Notes: generated by a model from the letters alone, not told the origin. A DNA stretch of 64,000 nucleotides from Acanthopleura granulata (GCA_016165875.1 JABBOT010000010.1:12983357-13047356); one strand, 5' to 3'; shown: positions 1 through 13,620, counted from the first letter of the stretch. Numbers and translations: made by a program.

Positions 1-2257
1 ACGTTCACTCTGGTGCTAAAAACCCACTGTGGATGCTTAGTGCACTAAACAGCTATTCTTTGCTCTTCATTAGATCAGCCTGGTATTCAGGACCATGAAG
101 TGATTTAGAATACCCTGCTAGGGAAAATGAGACCAGTGTCTGATGCTGCAGTTAAGGTGTCACTGGCTTAACAACCAGGCAAACCTTTGCCAACAAAAAC
201 CTTATCACCACGGAAGCTAAACTCCCATGCGAACATGATAACAAAGTCTGACATTTTCCAGTGGGGAAGGCCATTTGCTTTTGTTCCCATGTTCCCACTG
301 TTTAAATCAAATGGATAATTCCATTTCAGCGAGATGCAAAACCATATCCTGTGTCCTAGAAGGTTACAAGTAAAGGAGACAGCTGCACCAAACGCCATTC
401 AAATCACTTACAAAAAGGTAAACTGTTGTCCAATACCGACCTTTCTGCATATAAAGATTTGAGCACCAACACCCAATCTAAATTAAGCAACACGCAAGTG
501 ACAACACAAATCAAGTGTAATGAAATAAAGGATAAACTTTAATGGTTTGGGGAAAACTTTAGGTGTTGGCTACCGGTTTAATCATTAGGTGATAATGCAT
601 AATGCAAAATCAAATAAACGAAAAATTTACCACTCGTACGGATCGAAGAAATGAACCAAGAAAAAAAAAGGCGAAGAAAAGGGAAGATGATAAAAGAAAA
701 GACAACGAAGAAAGGGTGGGAGGGAGAAAATGATGAGCCCAACCTACCAGAGCTACGCCAAAGGAAGAAGTTGACTTTCAAGTGCCTCAGATGGCTAAAG
801 CAACGGCTTTTAAAGCCTGGAAGACCATTAAAGGCCATAAAAGAGGATACTTGGGGATGTGACTATGAAATCTGAAACCCTGTCCCCCCCCTTTTGCTAT
901 GGCGAGACTCACCATGGTAACATTCAAGAGACTAGTTAAGAGAGAAGCTAGTTGAAAAACATCTACATAGGCAAAAATCAATGACAAAGCATTTCCAAAC
1001 AATAAAATAAGCTAAAGTTATATGTACATACAGTATAAACTATAAAACTTGCAAGTGCTAAATTAAGCATTTTAACATGCGTCAAAATGGCCACCTTAAT
1101 TACCAGGTCCATTCAGATGTTGGAAACCCTATATCCTCTTCAATGGCTACTTAGCTTCCCCTATTATGCTATCTCTATGTTGCCTGCAGGCGTTTCTGAA
1201 ATCCTTACAGTCAACTTGAAGTCACCTTACTCTGTACTTCGTAATGTGATCCAGATAAAAACACAACTCTCAACTGACTTTCACCATCATTTCTTTTCTT
1301 TCTCCGCGACTTGTTAAAATAACATTTTCTTTTAACTATACACATTCACAACATGGAAAAAAAATGCATGTCTTAATCAGGACTGTGAAGAAATCACGTA
1401 TAATTTGACGGGCACTATTAGGGTGGCATTAATAGTGCTAAGGTGTCAACATCAGCGCTAAGGTTGCACTAAGGACGATAACCAGGAGCTAGTTCTCACT
1501 TCTGATCAACTTCCCATCAGTAATTCCCCACAGTGATGACAATTAGTCATATAAGTCAAAAAAAAAAAAAAAATACAGGACAGTAATAAATAGCATGGAA
1601 AGTTGCATACAGAAGGTAGAACTACAAACTTTCTAAAAAAATCTACAAAAAGGGAGCAGACAAATTACACCAATTACACAAATACATTGCAAAAATGATA
1701 TTGATGCAACTCAGGAGGTTTTTGAGGTGAAAAAAAAACCAACTCCCCCCCCTTCAAAAAACATTCATCGCCTGACAGAGGCTCACAGAAGAATGAAATG
1801 GCTGTAAAAAAACGGGATCATTTTCTCCATTACTGCATCCCACTAACGAGGGAAGGATGGCAATGCCGTATAACACGACTATGAAACGAGGCTGGCCAGT
1901 TCTACTTTGTAAGGCAACTGACTGGACTAGCACACTGAAAGGCACTCTCAGTTTTTGTTGGATGTCTTTATTCCACACTGCCAACCATTCACGTGACAAT
2001 GTCACTTTTTGTTCTATTTTTGGTGAAATTAAGCAATTGTGATACCAAGCCATCGGACAGTGTGTTAGTGAAAGGAAAAATAAGTATTCTAGCTAGAACA
2101 CTAAGCAAGTCTAAAGAGCGTGTTGAGTGATAAATTTACAGATTACTCATGTTCATTTGTGACTACTGCCTTCTGGAGGCTCGCCTGCATGAAGACTATA
2201 ATGCATGACTGTGAGACTGATGTGGTACTACATGCCAAGGCTATTACTAGTCCACAG
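1..2257. other. No recognisable gene; AT-rich unique DNA
   Basis: Short A-runs (1560-1573) and scattered short reading frames are present. A minus-strand frame of 99 codons at 1754-2053 has no recognisable domain and no splice context. Nothing here can be assigned. Confidence 0.5.
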
Positions 2258-2420
2258 TCATGCTGGTTTCCTCTCCCGCCGTACATGGGAAGGTCCGCCA
2301 GCAACCTGCACATGGTCGTCAGTTTCCTGGTTTCCTCCCACCATAATGCTAGCTCTGTCATATAAGCAAAACATTCTTGAGTACTGCGTAAAACACCAAT
2401 CAAATAAATGAATAAATAAT
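2258..2420 (+). mobile_element. SINE fragment (body and tail)
   Basis: This is the 3' part of the window's main SINE family. It has the CCGTACATGGGAAGG segment, then CCCACCATAATGCTAG, then TAAAACACCAATCAAATAAA and an (AAATA)-type tail. The tRNA-like head is missing or too diverged to see. Confidence 0.8.
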
Positions 2421-4196
2421 GGCCCACAGAAGAATGCGTGACGATGATGATAAGTACATCCATGCTTATCAGTCTCTAAATATCACTTCAAGATATCTGC
2501 ACCTAATACAGATGTTTTGAAATGCTGTATTATGAAATCTATTGAAATAATCTGAAACTGACGGCCCATTAGTTCAGTACCTTTGGATTTTTAAATGCCT
2601 CCTGCATATGGCACAAAGGCCCCAGAGACACACATGAACTGTTGTTTAACACAGGCATGTTGGTAATGAGGCGATTTAGTCTCTCATAGTCTACTTTGAA
2701 CTCTGACCATGCGTTTATAGCCTTTCTCAGAAATAAATCTGCATTTCTATGGTTATTTTGTCACATTTTTGTCTCTGCTGATGTAACACTGTCTGCACTG
2801 ATAACAAAAGGCGGCCTTACATGGACAGATCAACATCGACAGATATGAGAGAAACACACCTAGGCGCTGAAAGTGATCAGAAGTAAAGCCAAGTGATTTC
2901 TTGTTATGGGACATAATGCTGAAGTCAGTGGTGCTATGAACAATGGATCTGTCCGAGTAGGACAGGATGATTATAAACCTGGTTCTGCAGATGATAGAAG
3001 CCAATACCATCTTCATCTTTCTCTCCTGTTTTGCCACTTCTGAAAATGTTTAAGGCACAGAGATATTATAACACGACATATACTTGGGAACTAGAAATTC
3101 CCAGCAACTGTTTGCTTAGGTTATTTCAGCTATAATACTGCCATGTTTAAAATGTCCCATAGAGGCCATTAAGACCAGTCCCAATGCTGAATTTATAGTG
3201 CTCATGTCTGACTGTGTCACCCTAGTGCTTAAGACACAGCACCCAGTCACAATATCCAGACTTCCAGTCTAGGTTAACTAGTGCTTGGCCATTCACCTTC
3301 AAGCTAGAATGAACAACTGAGTATGGATTGCTCTGTCTCAGCTTGCAGCAAACCTATGGAATACATTTAGCCATGGAACGTTAGACAAGCTAGGGCTAGG
3401 AATTAAGCTACCCATGAGTTCGTAGGAGATCACCAAAATGATACACCTTTTCAAAAAGATACTGATAAATCATAAGTACATTTCCACACAAAAAAAACAA
3501 CAACTCAATATGAATGATTTAACAGTCATCTTGTCTCGCTGAACTAAATCAGTGAGTTAAAAATGTTAAACAGAGCATACATCACCAACCAAAATATTGC
3601 TTTAAGATTGCCAAGATATGAATATACAGAGATCTATAATTAACATAAAAACATGCACACTGAGGCAGGATTCAATGACATTTAAAAGGAGTATCACGAA
3701 GCATGTAACACCATTCAGAGAAAAATGGCTTGCATCATGAAAAAACATGAAAATTCTTCAGAAAAATATGGCCAATGGTTTCTGTCATCTAAATTTAAGA
3801 AATACCAGAAGACAATGTATCACTTTCTTTGCACTCCGCTTGCTCTCATCATTCTCTCCATGGTGAAACATTTCTTCCAGCTGACTGCAATCCACTGACA
3901 TTGGCTTCCTGCTCTAATGAGGAGTTCTCTCCACGTCGAACAATTTCACTACTTTCATGATTCTTTTGTTTCCCTGTCCGTGATGAAAATTTGCAAGGTG
4001 ATATTCCACTGTAAATCATGGAGCTAGCTTCTGTGGCTTCACCAAGTGGAGACAAATTTCTGAACAGAAATTCCTGGAATTCACTCCTACATGTTCTCTG
4101 ACATTTTCAGCTTGATCTTCATGTGCATTTAAAGTCAAATACATAAAGATACCTGGTTTTCCAAGTCTATGTCTAAGAGCCAGAAATGACCATTAA
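2421..4196. other. Mostly unassigned DNA
   Basis: No repeat or gene is recognised apart from the weak reading frame at 3849-4106. Short open frames lack splice context. Confidence 0.4.
3849..4106 (-). CDS. Candidate 3' exon, unrecognised hydrophilic reading frame
   Basis: An open frame of 85 codons plus the stop runs between stop codons on the minus strand. It is serine- and charge-rich (for example KNHESSEIVRRGENSSLEQE) and ends WRE-stop. The composition looks more like a disordered coding tail than random AT-rich DNA. There is no clear pyrimidine-rich acceptor in front of it, no recognised domain and no nearby AATAAA. It could equally be chance. Confidence 0.18.
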   Translation of the reverse strand, partial: KCQRTCRSEFQEFLFRNLSPLGEATEASSMIYSGISPCKFSSRTGKQKNHESSEIVRRGENSSLEQEANVSGLQSAGRNVSPWRE

Positions 4197-4627
4197 TACA
4201 TGTACAGGTAACTTCTGAGCTGAGTCAATAAAGAACTCTCTCCTGTTTGAACAGATTTTGATAAAGGTTCTTAATGCTTGTTACAGCTGTGTATGACCTT
4301 TATATCACTTCTCTTTCATGTATCATAAAACTATTGCATGGAGAAGTCAATGTTTCTAGTACATCTTGAAAACTGTCACCCTAAATTAAAAATATAGTAC
4401 TGAGATCACTTTCAAAAGAGGCCTGTAAATAATATTTTTTAAATTATAAATTCTTATAACAGTGCCACACACATCCAATGCTCATTTCCTCAACAGAGAT
4501 ACAGAATTATTACCTTGGGTTAACAATAATAAAGAAAACGATACCTACAGCCTGTATCATTTTCTTATGGTTCCGGCAATGCTTTGAGCACTATAGCACA
4601 ACTGAATTCTGGTAGAAGATTGTGACC

Positions 4628-4770
4628 GATTCCATGAAGCCATTTCTGACCAAAATTGAAATAAATTTTAGATCTTATAGTTTCAATGTTATCTTTAGAA
4701 ACTAGTGTTGACATTTCAACTAGATCCCAATGCTGATAACAAGATCGCCAATTTTACAATTTTAGACTTT
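4628..4770. mobile_element. Fragment of an inverted-repeat element (GATTCCA family)
   Basis: The segment starts GATTCCATGAAGCCATTTCT, matching the terminal repeat of the fuller element at 29971-30177. Only one terminus is clear here, so the right limit is a guess. Confidence 0.35.
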
Positions 4771-7700
4771 TTTCTTCTTACAAACCAGACACTCTTAACT
4801 ATCTGTGACTGCAATGGGTCATTCTTGTTCAGAAAGGCACTTCTTTCAGGTGGGACTAGGGGCATCAACTCCAATTTTTGACCTGCCATTTATTTCACCA
4901 AGAGTTCAACATGTGACACACAAGCGTCTTTCCCGAGAATATGCTATCAATCAACTTCTTCTTAGTCACACAAGGAATCCAATGCTTATTTACTAATTAA
5001 GCTGTAAACAAATCTCACACATAACGTGCTGGATGGACCAAAGTAACAGGAAATTTTGATATTAAAATAAGCTCTGATACATATATTGGCAAATCAATGG
5101 GAGACTCTGTTCCACACAAAAGGGTCCAAATCACAGAGAAACGCATTGTTTTCTGCTGTGATGCTGCAGTGTTTGAGTACTACCTAAGTGCTAAGCACTT
5201 ATGCACTTAGAAGGGACATAATCCAAAAAAGAACAAAGGAGCATATGGCTGTGGACCCTTGAATAAGTGCGAGATGGAGTTATATGAGTCTCTCATTCAA
5301 GACTACATGTTCTAAAAAGATACAGAAATTCACATGGGTGAGTGAATACATTTCTGGCTTTTTATGCCACATCAGCAAGATCTTAGCCATTCTGTGGCCA
5401 GCCTCATATACACAAGTATGTGGCTTTAAATAAATACATGTAGGAAAGACAAAAATATCTGTTCAAATGACTTGTATAATCTGGAATCAGCCCAAAGTCC
5501 TCAAATTGTACAGATGGACACTTGTGGTGCCACACCGTTGTTCGTTAAGTTCCATTATCAAGTCTACACCAACAGGACCAACGTAAAATGCTTTTCCCAA
5601 ATATTCAATTGGGGTTCCTGATTTATAATGCACACATCTACACACACACTGCTTTATGTCAACTGCTTGACACCCCAAGGAACTTCTCTGGTGAGCAATT
5701 TGCTAAATTCCAGGCATCAGGACATCAAAGGTTACATTATGGCTGCTGTAATGAAAAACAGCCCAAAATGTGAAGGTTTCAGCACTACCGTCATTAACCC
5801 AGGTTTTAGCAGGTGTTAGTGTGGTAAGGTCATTCGGGCACTGTAACGGCTGAGACGAGAGTAGAGATGGTCATAATGGGGGCAAAGCAACATAGAACAG
5901 CTCCAAGGTGTGACCACATAGGCTCCAATAACCAGGAGTTTCTAAAAGGGTTCTAATCTACTAAATGCATGGTAAGTTCAAACCACTGTCCTGACACACA
6001 CATAAAGAGTGCAGTATTGACCGGCTGACCAGTTGCTTAGAGGAATCTGGGGTGGATCAGTAGGTGATGTCTAAGAAAAGGTCAAGACGTAGAGCTTGGG
6101 AAACAAATTTCTGGAATCTAGGGGCAAGGATCTGTCAAGGATCTGTCAGGAATAAATGGGAGTCGATTTGATATAAATTTTGGTCAATTAAGCACATGTT
6201 AGGGACTGAGGGATGAGACACTAAATATAAGACACATTAGCCTCTGTGAGGCCATCTTGAAGACCTTTCATACTGAGCACACATCCTTCCCAATCAAGTC
6301 CTACACCACAGGGCTGTTTGTCCACTTATACCATTATCTCACAATGGTGTCACCTGCATGGCATACTCACCAATCTTGCTGTTAACTTCCAGTCAAGATC
6401 ATGAAGAAATTTTCTTTAATTCTACAATTAACATCAATGGTACGTGTGTTTAGGCTCTAGCACCATATAAATCAACTAGCTCATCTTAAAATGAATTGGG
6501 CACACAGAGTTTTCACCGATTTATTTTCATTTTGATTGATGTCAAACACGGTGCTTCCTTGACACGAAGAACACCCACAAAGATTCTGTCTTGGGATACA
6601 AAGTTCGCCATGATACCCAGAGGCACGTTCCATCTACACTAAATACCACTCTTTTAACAGTCGACAGATGGCCAAGGGAGAGATTGAAGTACATCTGTCG
6701 GCTAAATGATGATATTCTTTATGTGGTGCAACCAATAGGGTGTAGTCTTAAACACAGAGGGTTAGCCCGATAGATCCAGGTGCATTACAATGATCACTGA
6801 GACTGTGAACAATCTATGTGCTGCTTCCACAAAATTCAACAATTCTACATTAGGAAATACCTCATTGCAGGCGAGAAATGTTACACGTTTTCTTGCAAAC
6901 AACAAACAAGCTACTTTTGTGAAAAAAAAAAAACAAAGGAAGAAAAATCTGGCAGTTAATTCTTCAAAGAGACTTGCACAAATTCCAGTACTTTTTTTCT
7001 TTAAATTTTTGTACGTTTGAATGAAACCCTAAAATTGGTATGAATCCACACACTCTGAATTAACTGCATACAACTCACAGAAAACCTGTCCTTTCTTCAT
7101 ATCAAACTTTTTATAACATTGTTATCCTATTGTATAGCTATGGGTGCTAATTCAAGATCAGTGACAAAAAAGTCAATTACGTGTATGATTCAATGGAAGC
7201 AATCAAGCAAGAAAAGCTGTAGGCGATGACTTGCTCACAACACGTTTCGAGTATCAGTCTTCAAAGGGTAACCGTTTCTTTGTACAGCTTTTTTCAGTGA
7301 TAGCTCCAGAATTTTTTCCACAGCCCGTGTGCCAGAAGAAAAGGTCTATCACATATCACAGAGTTTAAAGCAACATAAACTTTTTTTCGATACCTGTAAA
7401 ATGTATGTTTCCAGTTACAAACTTCACCATTTGGAGAGGTACCGCATGAGGTCTGTATTTTCACTGACCATATGTTTAGTGATTGCATGTTATATAGCCT
7501 CAAAGTCACCTGGACAACTTTGTGTTTCTGATATCGTAAGCGAACAACATAACTGTAGGTGCACATCTGTCATTAATTTAGGTCTTCAATCCACTGAAGA
7601 CTACAATCCACTGAAAAATTCATGAACCCTTCCAGACTCACATTCTACCCAATACACCACATAACTAGTTGTAAGGCACAGGGAAAGATTGAGCTGAAGG

Positions 7701-8230
7701 ACACTGCAACTGTCACACTTACAAAACTAATGGCGTTCCACGCAGTTTGTACAGGCAGACATTAATCACTCTGGTTTGAAATTACGACTTTTTCTCCTCA
7801 ACACCCTTGAGTAAATCCGACAAACATTTAACAAATTAAATAAATTCTTAATATTAAACTCTCGCTACATGTACATGTATCATTCTGACATGTCTAGGTC
7901 ATTTTACTTGTCTATGAATCCGATGTTTCTATGGTTAAATGTATAGGCTGCTGGATATCCCAACCCCAGAATTTCTGGGAATTTCACTGACCTATAACAA
8001 GGGCCAAAATCAGTGTGTTTTACCAGGATTTTTTTTTCATCAAGTTACATGTGGCTTCAAAGCATAGAAATCAAAGTTTAATTCTTATGTAATTCAAGGA
8101 TTCTAGTTTTTATGAGAGCTATTTAAAATGCTTAGCTCTTTCAAGAATACATTTTAAAACCATAACACAGCAGTGCTATTTACAGCTGGTTTTCACTTTC
8201 AGATATACAATAAATCACTTAATGTTATCT
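4771..8230. other. No recognisable gene
   Basis: This is unique AT-rich DNA. It contains a small palindromic piece at about 5183-5211 (CTAAGTGC and GCACTTAG arms), which may be a remnant of a hairpin MITE, and a short direct duplication (AAGGATCTGTC twice) near 6127-6147. Open frames at 7294-7625 on both strands have no domain or splice support. Confidence 0.45.
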
Positions 8231-8413
8231 TAATTCTTCTAATTTATGGGACAGTTGTTCGTAATTCTTGGAAAAGTAAATATATAGATATGCTGTTCAT
8301 TATATTGACCAACTATCTGAGAAAAAAGAAATTGTGTATTCCTGTTAACATTACATGTATATTGGCTAAAAAAGGCTGAAAAGAATGTCCTAAAAATAAG
8401 AAGAATTAGGGTA
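8231..8413. mobile_element. MITE-like element, TAGGGTAA family copy 1
   Basis: The left end TAATTCTTCTAATTTATGGG and the right end, reverse-complemented TACCCTAATTCTTCTTATTT, are inverted copies. The interior shares blocks such as GGAAAAGTAAATATATAGAT with the copy at 36641-36848. There is no coding capacity, so this is a non-autonomous DNA transposon. Confidence 0.65.
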
Positions 8414-9485
8414 AATGGTTATGACGTTCCATACTGAGTCAAATCAGTGTCTTCCTCAGCTTGTAATAGATAACTGTGACAACGAACATAGGTTATCAAC
8501 ATTTTCATTTCATAAAAGAGTTAATATTCAGAAAATGTTCACACCGTCCCATTTATTCTCTCCTGAATGTTGCAACCATAAATCGACAAGTTTTTTCAAT
8601 CCTTGACATTATGTCATGCGGAGTGCGTCATATGCTCGTACGCTTTTTAATGCGTTGTGCTAGAGATTTCCAAATGTGTACATCTGTATATATCTATAGC
8701 TATATAATACAAGTAATTCTTCATACACATTTTAATGATGTTTCATTTATACAGGGGTTGGAAAGGTATATTTAATAAAAAACAAATGTGAAAAAAAAAT
8801 CTTAAAAAAAAAAAAACTTAAAAAAAAACAACAACTTAAAAACCTCTTTTAATGGTAAGAAAGTATTCAAGTACCCAACATGAAATTTTAAATTAATTAT
8901 GACAGTGTCATACATTAGTTTTTTCTGACAACAGCCTTTGCAAATTTGACTCTTCAGGCATCATGTAATGAGATCAACATGGAAGTGATATTTAAAAGGT
9001 GCTTAACTTGGATCAGTTTGATCATAATAAAATATTCAAAGCTGTTTTCAGACAATTTATGAAGCAGTCCTGCATGAGCAATGAATATAAGCCAAGTCTC
9101 TCAAATCCTTAATGATACAACGGTAATAACGTATCCGTGAAATACCAATAATGGCCTGAAAATCATCCTAAAAATACAGTTGCCTGCTGACAGCATTGAT
9201 TCCACTGGGATCAAAATTCATGTAAAGACTACAAATTTTATGCTTGTGAGCATTGATGCGATGATTAAGGAGACATTTACGTGTTTAACTACTGCAGCAT
9301 ATTTCTATCAATTAACTACAAAAAAGTAATAACCTTATATTCATGACAGAAAATACTGCGCATAAAAAATTACATTAGTGCAAAATCTGGGGCTTTAACA
9401 TTTAACATTTGTATAATAAATGACAACAGATGGAAATGAGAACAAAGACGGTCAAATTTCCATAACGAAAAGGTTATTATCAAAG
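8414..9485. other. No recognisable gene
   Basis: AT-rich DNA with oligo-A runs at 8792-8830. No exon, repeat family or RNA gene is seen. Confidence 0.5.
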
Positions 9486-9769
9486 CTCAAATTTAATTAT
9501 TTATTTATTTACTTACCTGAATGGTGTTTTACTTATTTCATTTATATGACGGCAGCCAGCATTATGGTGGGAGGAAACAGGGCACAGCCCAGGGGAAACC
9601 CATGACCATCTGCAGTTTGCTGGCACACCTTCCCACGTACGGCCAGAGAGGAATCCAGCTTGAGCTGCACTTGAACTAAAAGCAACCACATTGGAGGGAG
9701 GCTCCTGGGTCATTGCCTTAAATTACTGCACTAACTGGATGGGCCATGGAGGCCACTCAAATTAATTAT
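9486..9769 (-). mobile_element. Full-length SINE with target-site duplication
   Basis: The minus-strand SINE starts with a tRNA-like head at about 9754 and ends in a (TAAA)n tail at 9494. Near-identical direct repeats CTCAAATTTAATTAT (9486-9500) and CTCAAATTAATTAT (9756-9769) flank it. They fit a target-site duplication made by LINE-type retroposition. The body carries the family blocks CCAGCATTATGGTGGGAGG and CCTTCCCACGTACGGCC. Confidence 0.85.
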
Positions 9770-10418
9770 GGAATAATTACTATGCTAAAGTGTATGCAAT
9801 TCACACCTAACAGAGGATGACTTTTGTTCTCATTGTATGCCATTTCATACCCTGATGCCACTTTTCAGAAAAACTGCATGTTGGCAACAAGCTGAAATTT
9901 CACAGACTCCAGCTCGTGCCAACATGTATCCACCAATTTTACCAGGGTATAAGGTTATAGAGCTGATACCAGTCAACTGTTGGCATTCAGCTGAATATCG
10001 ATCCACTGAGCAAACTTCTGTGATCATGCAGAAGCTGAATGTATCAAACATCTCCAATGCCTTGTTTCCCTTTTTTTCTGTTTTTGACCATCTCAGAAAA
10101 ACATGAGGAGTCCCAGCACTGCTCCATATGGCCATGTAATTATAGGCTGAACCAGTCTTACTATTTATTTACTTGCCACTGAGTGACGTTATCCCGGTGA
10201 CTGACCCAGAGTTCTCTCCTGTGAGTTCCATTAAGAAAAATTCCCTTCACATTTAAAACATGGTCTCAAAAAGAATTTGTTAAATTCCCCTTTTGTTCCG
10301 ATCTGAGACATTATCATATTATCCTGTGGGCCATACCTGATTCCTGGTTTTTACATGTCCTTGCCATGTTATTGTTCAAATACTATCAATATGGCACTAC
10401 ACCCTTATCGGTCACTAA

Positions 10419-10655
10419 TTTTATTTATTTATTTGATCTCTGCTTTATGGTGTTTTCAGGAATATTTCAGTTATATCACGGCACCCAGCATTAGGAGGAA
10501 GGAAACCAGGTAGTTCCCACTTGCTGGCCATCTGCAGGTCGCTAGCCAACCTTCCACTTACAGCCAGAGAAGAATCTAGCATAAGCTGGACTTCAACTCA
10601 CAGTGACTGACTGCACTGGTGAGAGGCTCCTGGGTCATGATGCTATGCGAGTTTA
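10419..10655 (-). mobile_element. Diverged SINE copy
   Basis: This is the same family as the copy at 9.5 kb: a TTTATTTATTTATTT tail, GTGTTTTCAGGAATATTTCA, then CACCCAGCATTAGGAGG and the GAGAGGCTCCTGGGTCAT block near the head. Its higher divergence suggests an older insertion. Confidence 0.75.
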
Positions 10656-12608
10656 GTGATTTTTAGTTATCACTGAGTTTATTTAGTTGGCAGTCTTGAT
10701 TAATCACACACAGAAGCACTGGTCATTCAACACGCACTTGTCTTTAAGACTCGATTAATGTGGGTAAGAGAACTATATATGAATAACCTTATAATCATAC
10801 AACTTGAATACTGGCTTTTCCAAGACTGAGTTAAAGTAGTTAAAGCAGGGCTATAGGCTGTATGTTTCTCTGCCTGCCTGCCTATCACATGTCTGGAGCA
10901 ATTTCTCTAAAAATGCATGTTTAAATGTAACTATTAACAGCACAATTACCATAATGAACGTAAAATTTCGACCAAAGTGTCAGTCACTGGTCAACTGATA
11001 CATGGCGTCAAGTATTTGGTTGTGGAGTAGGCTAACAAAGGACTTCTTAGTCATGTCATGGGAGCCTGCAACCTGACTGGAGCTTCACAGCTGACAGAGA
11101 AAACCAGGTCTAGTTGAGCCGTGGCAAATGTGGAGTATTAATTTGTGCAGCCATTGACGGAACGATGAATGTGGATACCGAGTAATGCTTTCTTACACTT
11201 TTGAGACTGGCCACCTGGAATTTGTTTGCCAAAACGTCGCTGTGAACTCAGCTATCAAGAACTATTATTCTGTCCCCTTATTTTGTGGATAAACACAACC
11301 TAAAACGATCTTCGCAAGATGTATTACAAGTTATGAAATTAGCTGTATCAACATCTCATGCTTATTGCATCTAGTACCGGTAGTTTGTTTACAACTTTTA
11401 GACAATGTCCATGAACTTGTGGTCATGCCACCAGTGTTTGCTCATTGGTAACCTGTCATTACCATTGTTCCTGAACGACTTACATGCACATCACATACAG
11501 TGTTTATTCACCACCGCTGGGACTGACCACATTGTTCAACTTTACAGCCTCCAGTTATAACTCATACTTACCCCTTATTATAGGTTCCTCAGAACACTTA
11601 CAAGTGTATATAACCTAGAGTTACGTGCAATAATCAAGCTTCTCGGCACTGTCAGTGACAACCGGTGCCGGGAACGTCATTATTCCAGTTGTCTGAAAAT
11701 GGTTATGTGCTTAAAGTACAATGTGTCACACATCATGCAAAGGCTGCACTGACAATTTCACGTGTAACCCATCGATGTAGACAATGAAAACGTCAAAGCT
11801 TTCAAGATGCATGTTTTTCAATGTCAGAACTCAGGACTAAGAGAAGGGTAGGAGACTTTTCAAAATGGCTGCCAAATTTGAAGTTCTCTCAGCTAAAGTG
11901 ACAACAAAACAGCTTCATCAGTAAAGGTGGTATTTGAGATTCAACCAGAAAATGACAAAGAAATGGGCAAAAGAGGTTCCATCTAGATGAACTAAGTTAC
12001 GTGTAGGACAATGAGGCTCTTCGAGGCACTGGGCAGCCTGAAGCAATCTCTAAGTTCTGTGTTTTAATAACATCCCTTAAGCGCTGAGCAATTCAAGGGC
12101 TGTATTTGAGGTGATGTTTCCCGAAACAGATTGGCATAATCGACCAATTGTGCAGACCATTTATCGGTCTGCACAATTACACTCCATGTAACCAATGCAA
12201 GAATTTTGTGGCCTGTATTGTAAATAACGCAGAAGTTGGAATGGCACGTTTACAACACCAACACCAACGACGCTAGAAACTTGTTTAATCCAACAACTTT
12301 TTCAGACAAACGTTTTCCAGCTCATATGGGTTCTCTGTAGACTGCTGAGGTCATTATGCTGGATACATAGGCTCTTGAGGTCAGTCTATGTCCTGCTGAG
12401 CAGTGACCAGTACGTCTTTTCATAAGGTGGCAGCAGAGATTAAATTCACCCCAGGAGGGATCTGCGTATCTCCACTGATGATTGCCGGTGGTTTATTATT
12501 CCAGTGGTTGAAGTTTTGCGTTCATTACGGTATATACATCCATAATTAGGAAATAATTCTTCACGTAACTCACTTGAGAACTTAGGATCAATCAAGCAAA
12601 ACATACTT
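10656..12608. other. Unique DNA with one perfect hairpin
   Basis: No exon or repeat family is recognised. A perfect 13-bp stem with a 7-base loop is at 12146-12178. Confidence 0.5.
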
Positions 12609-12892
12609 TACAATTAGTGGGCCTTCATGGCTCAGTTGGTTAGCGCTAGCACTGTGCAATGACCCAGGAGCCTCCTAACAATACGGCAGCTGTGAGTTTA
12701 AGTTCAGCTAAAGCTGGCTTCCTCTTTAGCTGTACTTTGCAAAGTCTACCAGCAACCTGCGGATGGTCATGAGTTTCCCCCGGGCTCTACCCAGTTTCCT
12801 CTCACCATAATGCTGGCCACCATCATATAAATGAAATATTCTTGAGTGCGGCATAAAACACCAATCAAATAAATAAATAAATACAATTAGTG
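12609..12892 (+). mobile_element. Full-length tRNA-derived SINE with 11-bp target-site duplication
   Basis: The best copy of the family. The head at 12620 reads GGCCTTCATGGCTCAGTTGG, with an A-box-like TGGCTCAGTTGG and a B-box-like GAGTTTAAGTTCAGC. A conserved body follows (TTTCCTCTCACCATAATGCT, then AAAACACCAATCAAATAAAT) and an (AAATA)n tail. The direct repeat TACAATTAGTG occurs immediately before (12609-12619) and after (12882-12892). Polymerase III transcription from the internal boxes and retroposition by a partner LINE are inferred from the family structure. Confidence 0.9.
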
Positions 12893-13189
12893 CTGCACAT
12901 TTCAAAAGTATAACATAAACACTCTATTAATGGGCATCAGCTACATGTACTTCTATACACTTAGTGCAAATACATGTACCTAAACTTGAATAAGATACCC
13001 GCTTCCCAACTTAACCCAGTAAAATGTAAAATGAGTTAACAAACTGTACATCTACCAGATTCTAAAGCATATTGTTTACGTCAAATTGAGTGTAGCTACA
13101 AGTACCTCTGTCTCAAGTTTTCTAAGATAAACCGTATCTAAAGAATTCCTCCGAGAAAGCAACATGAGAACTGTGCTTCTCCAACCTCA

Positions 13190-13620
13190 CGTGTTAGTCA
13201 CGCTTCTCACACAAACCAATGTGTTATATTGTATGTTTTTTGCACACAAACCAACATTTGTTTATGTTCCTCACAGGACGGAGCAGGTGTTTCTTTATTT
13301 CTCCTCACAAATCAACATGTGTTTGGTAATAATCCTTCACACTAATGTCTTATTTGTTCTTCACATTAACCAACATGTATTTTATGTTCTCTACTCACAC
13401 TAAAATGTGTTTATGTTATTCGTTGTAAGGTGACTTATACTACAAATGAGTACCTCACCAAAAAGAACAAGTGATGTACTTTCTCCACAAAGCAAAAGCT
13501 GTTCACATGTACATTCATCACACCAACCAATATGTGTTTTACACAAGAGGGTTTCTCCACATAAACCAACATGTGTCTGGATTTTCCCCATAAACCAACA
13601 TGAACTGTTCTCTGTCTGGA
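13190..13620. repeat. Decayed minisatellite, about 40-50 bp units
   Basis: The phrase CACA(A)ACCAACATGTGTTTAT with a CTCCTCACA-type spacer recurs about nine times with many changes. It makes short frames look open by chance (13164-13403, 13446-13808). No protein is implied. Confidence 0.65.

Noticed and set aside
7294..7625. Overlapping open frames on both strands as genes
   Set aside because: Neither has a domain, codon bias or splice sites.
12619..12700. tRNA gene
   Set aside because: A and B boxes are present but the cloverleaf does not form, and the sequence continues into a SINE body with an (AAATA)n tail and target duplication.
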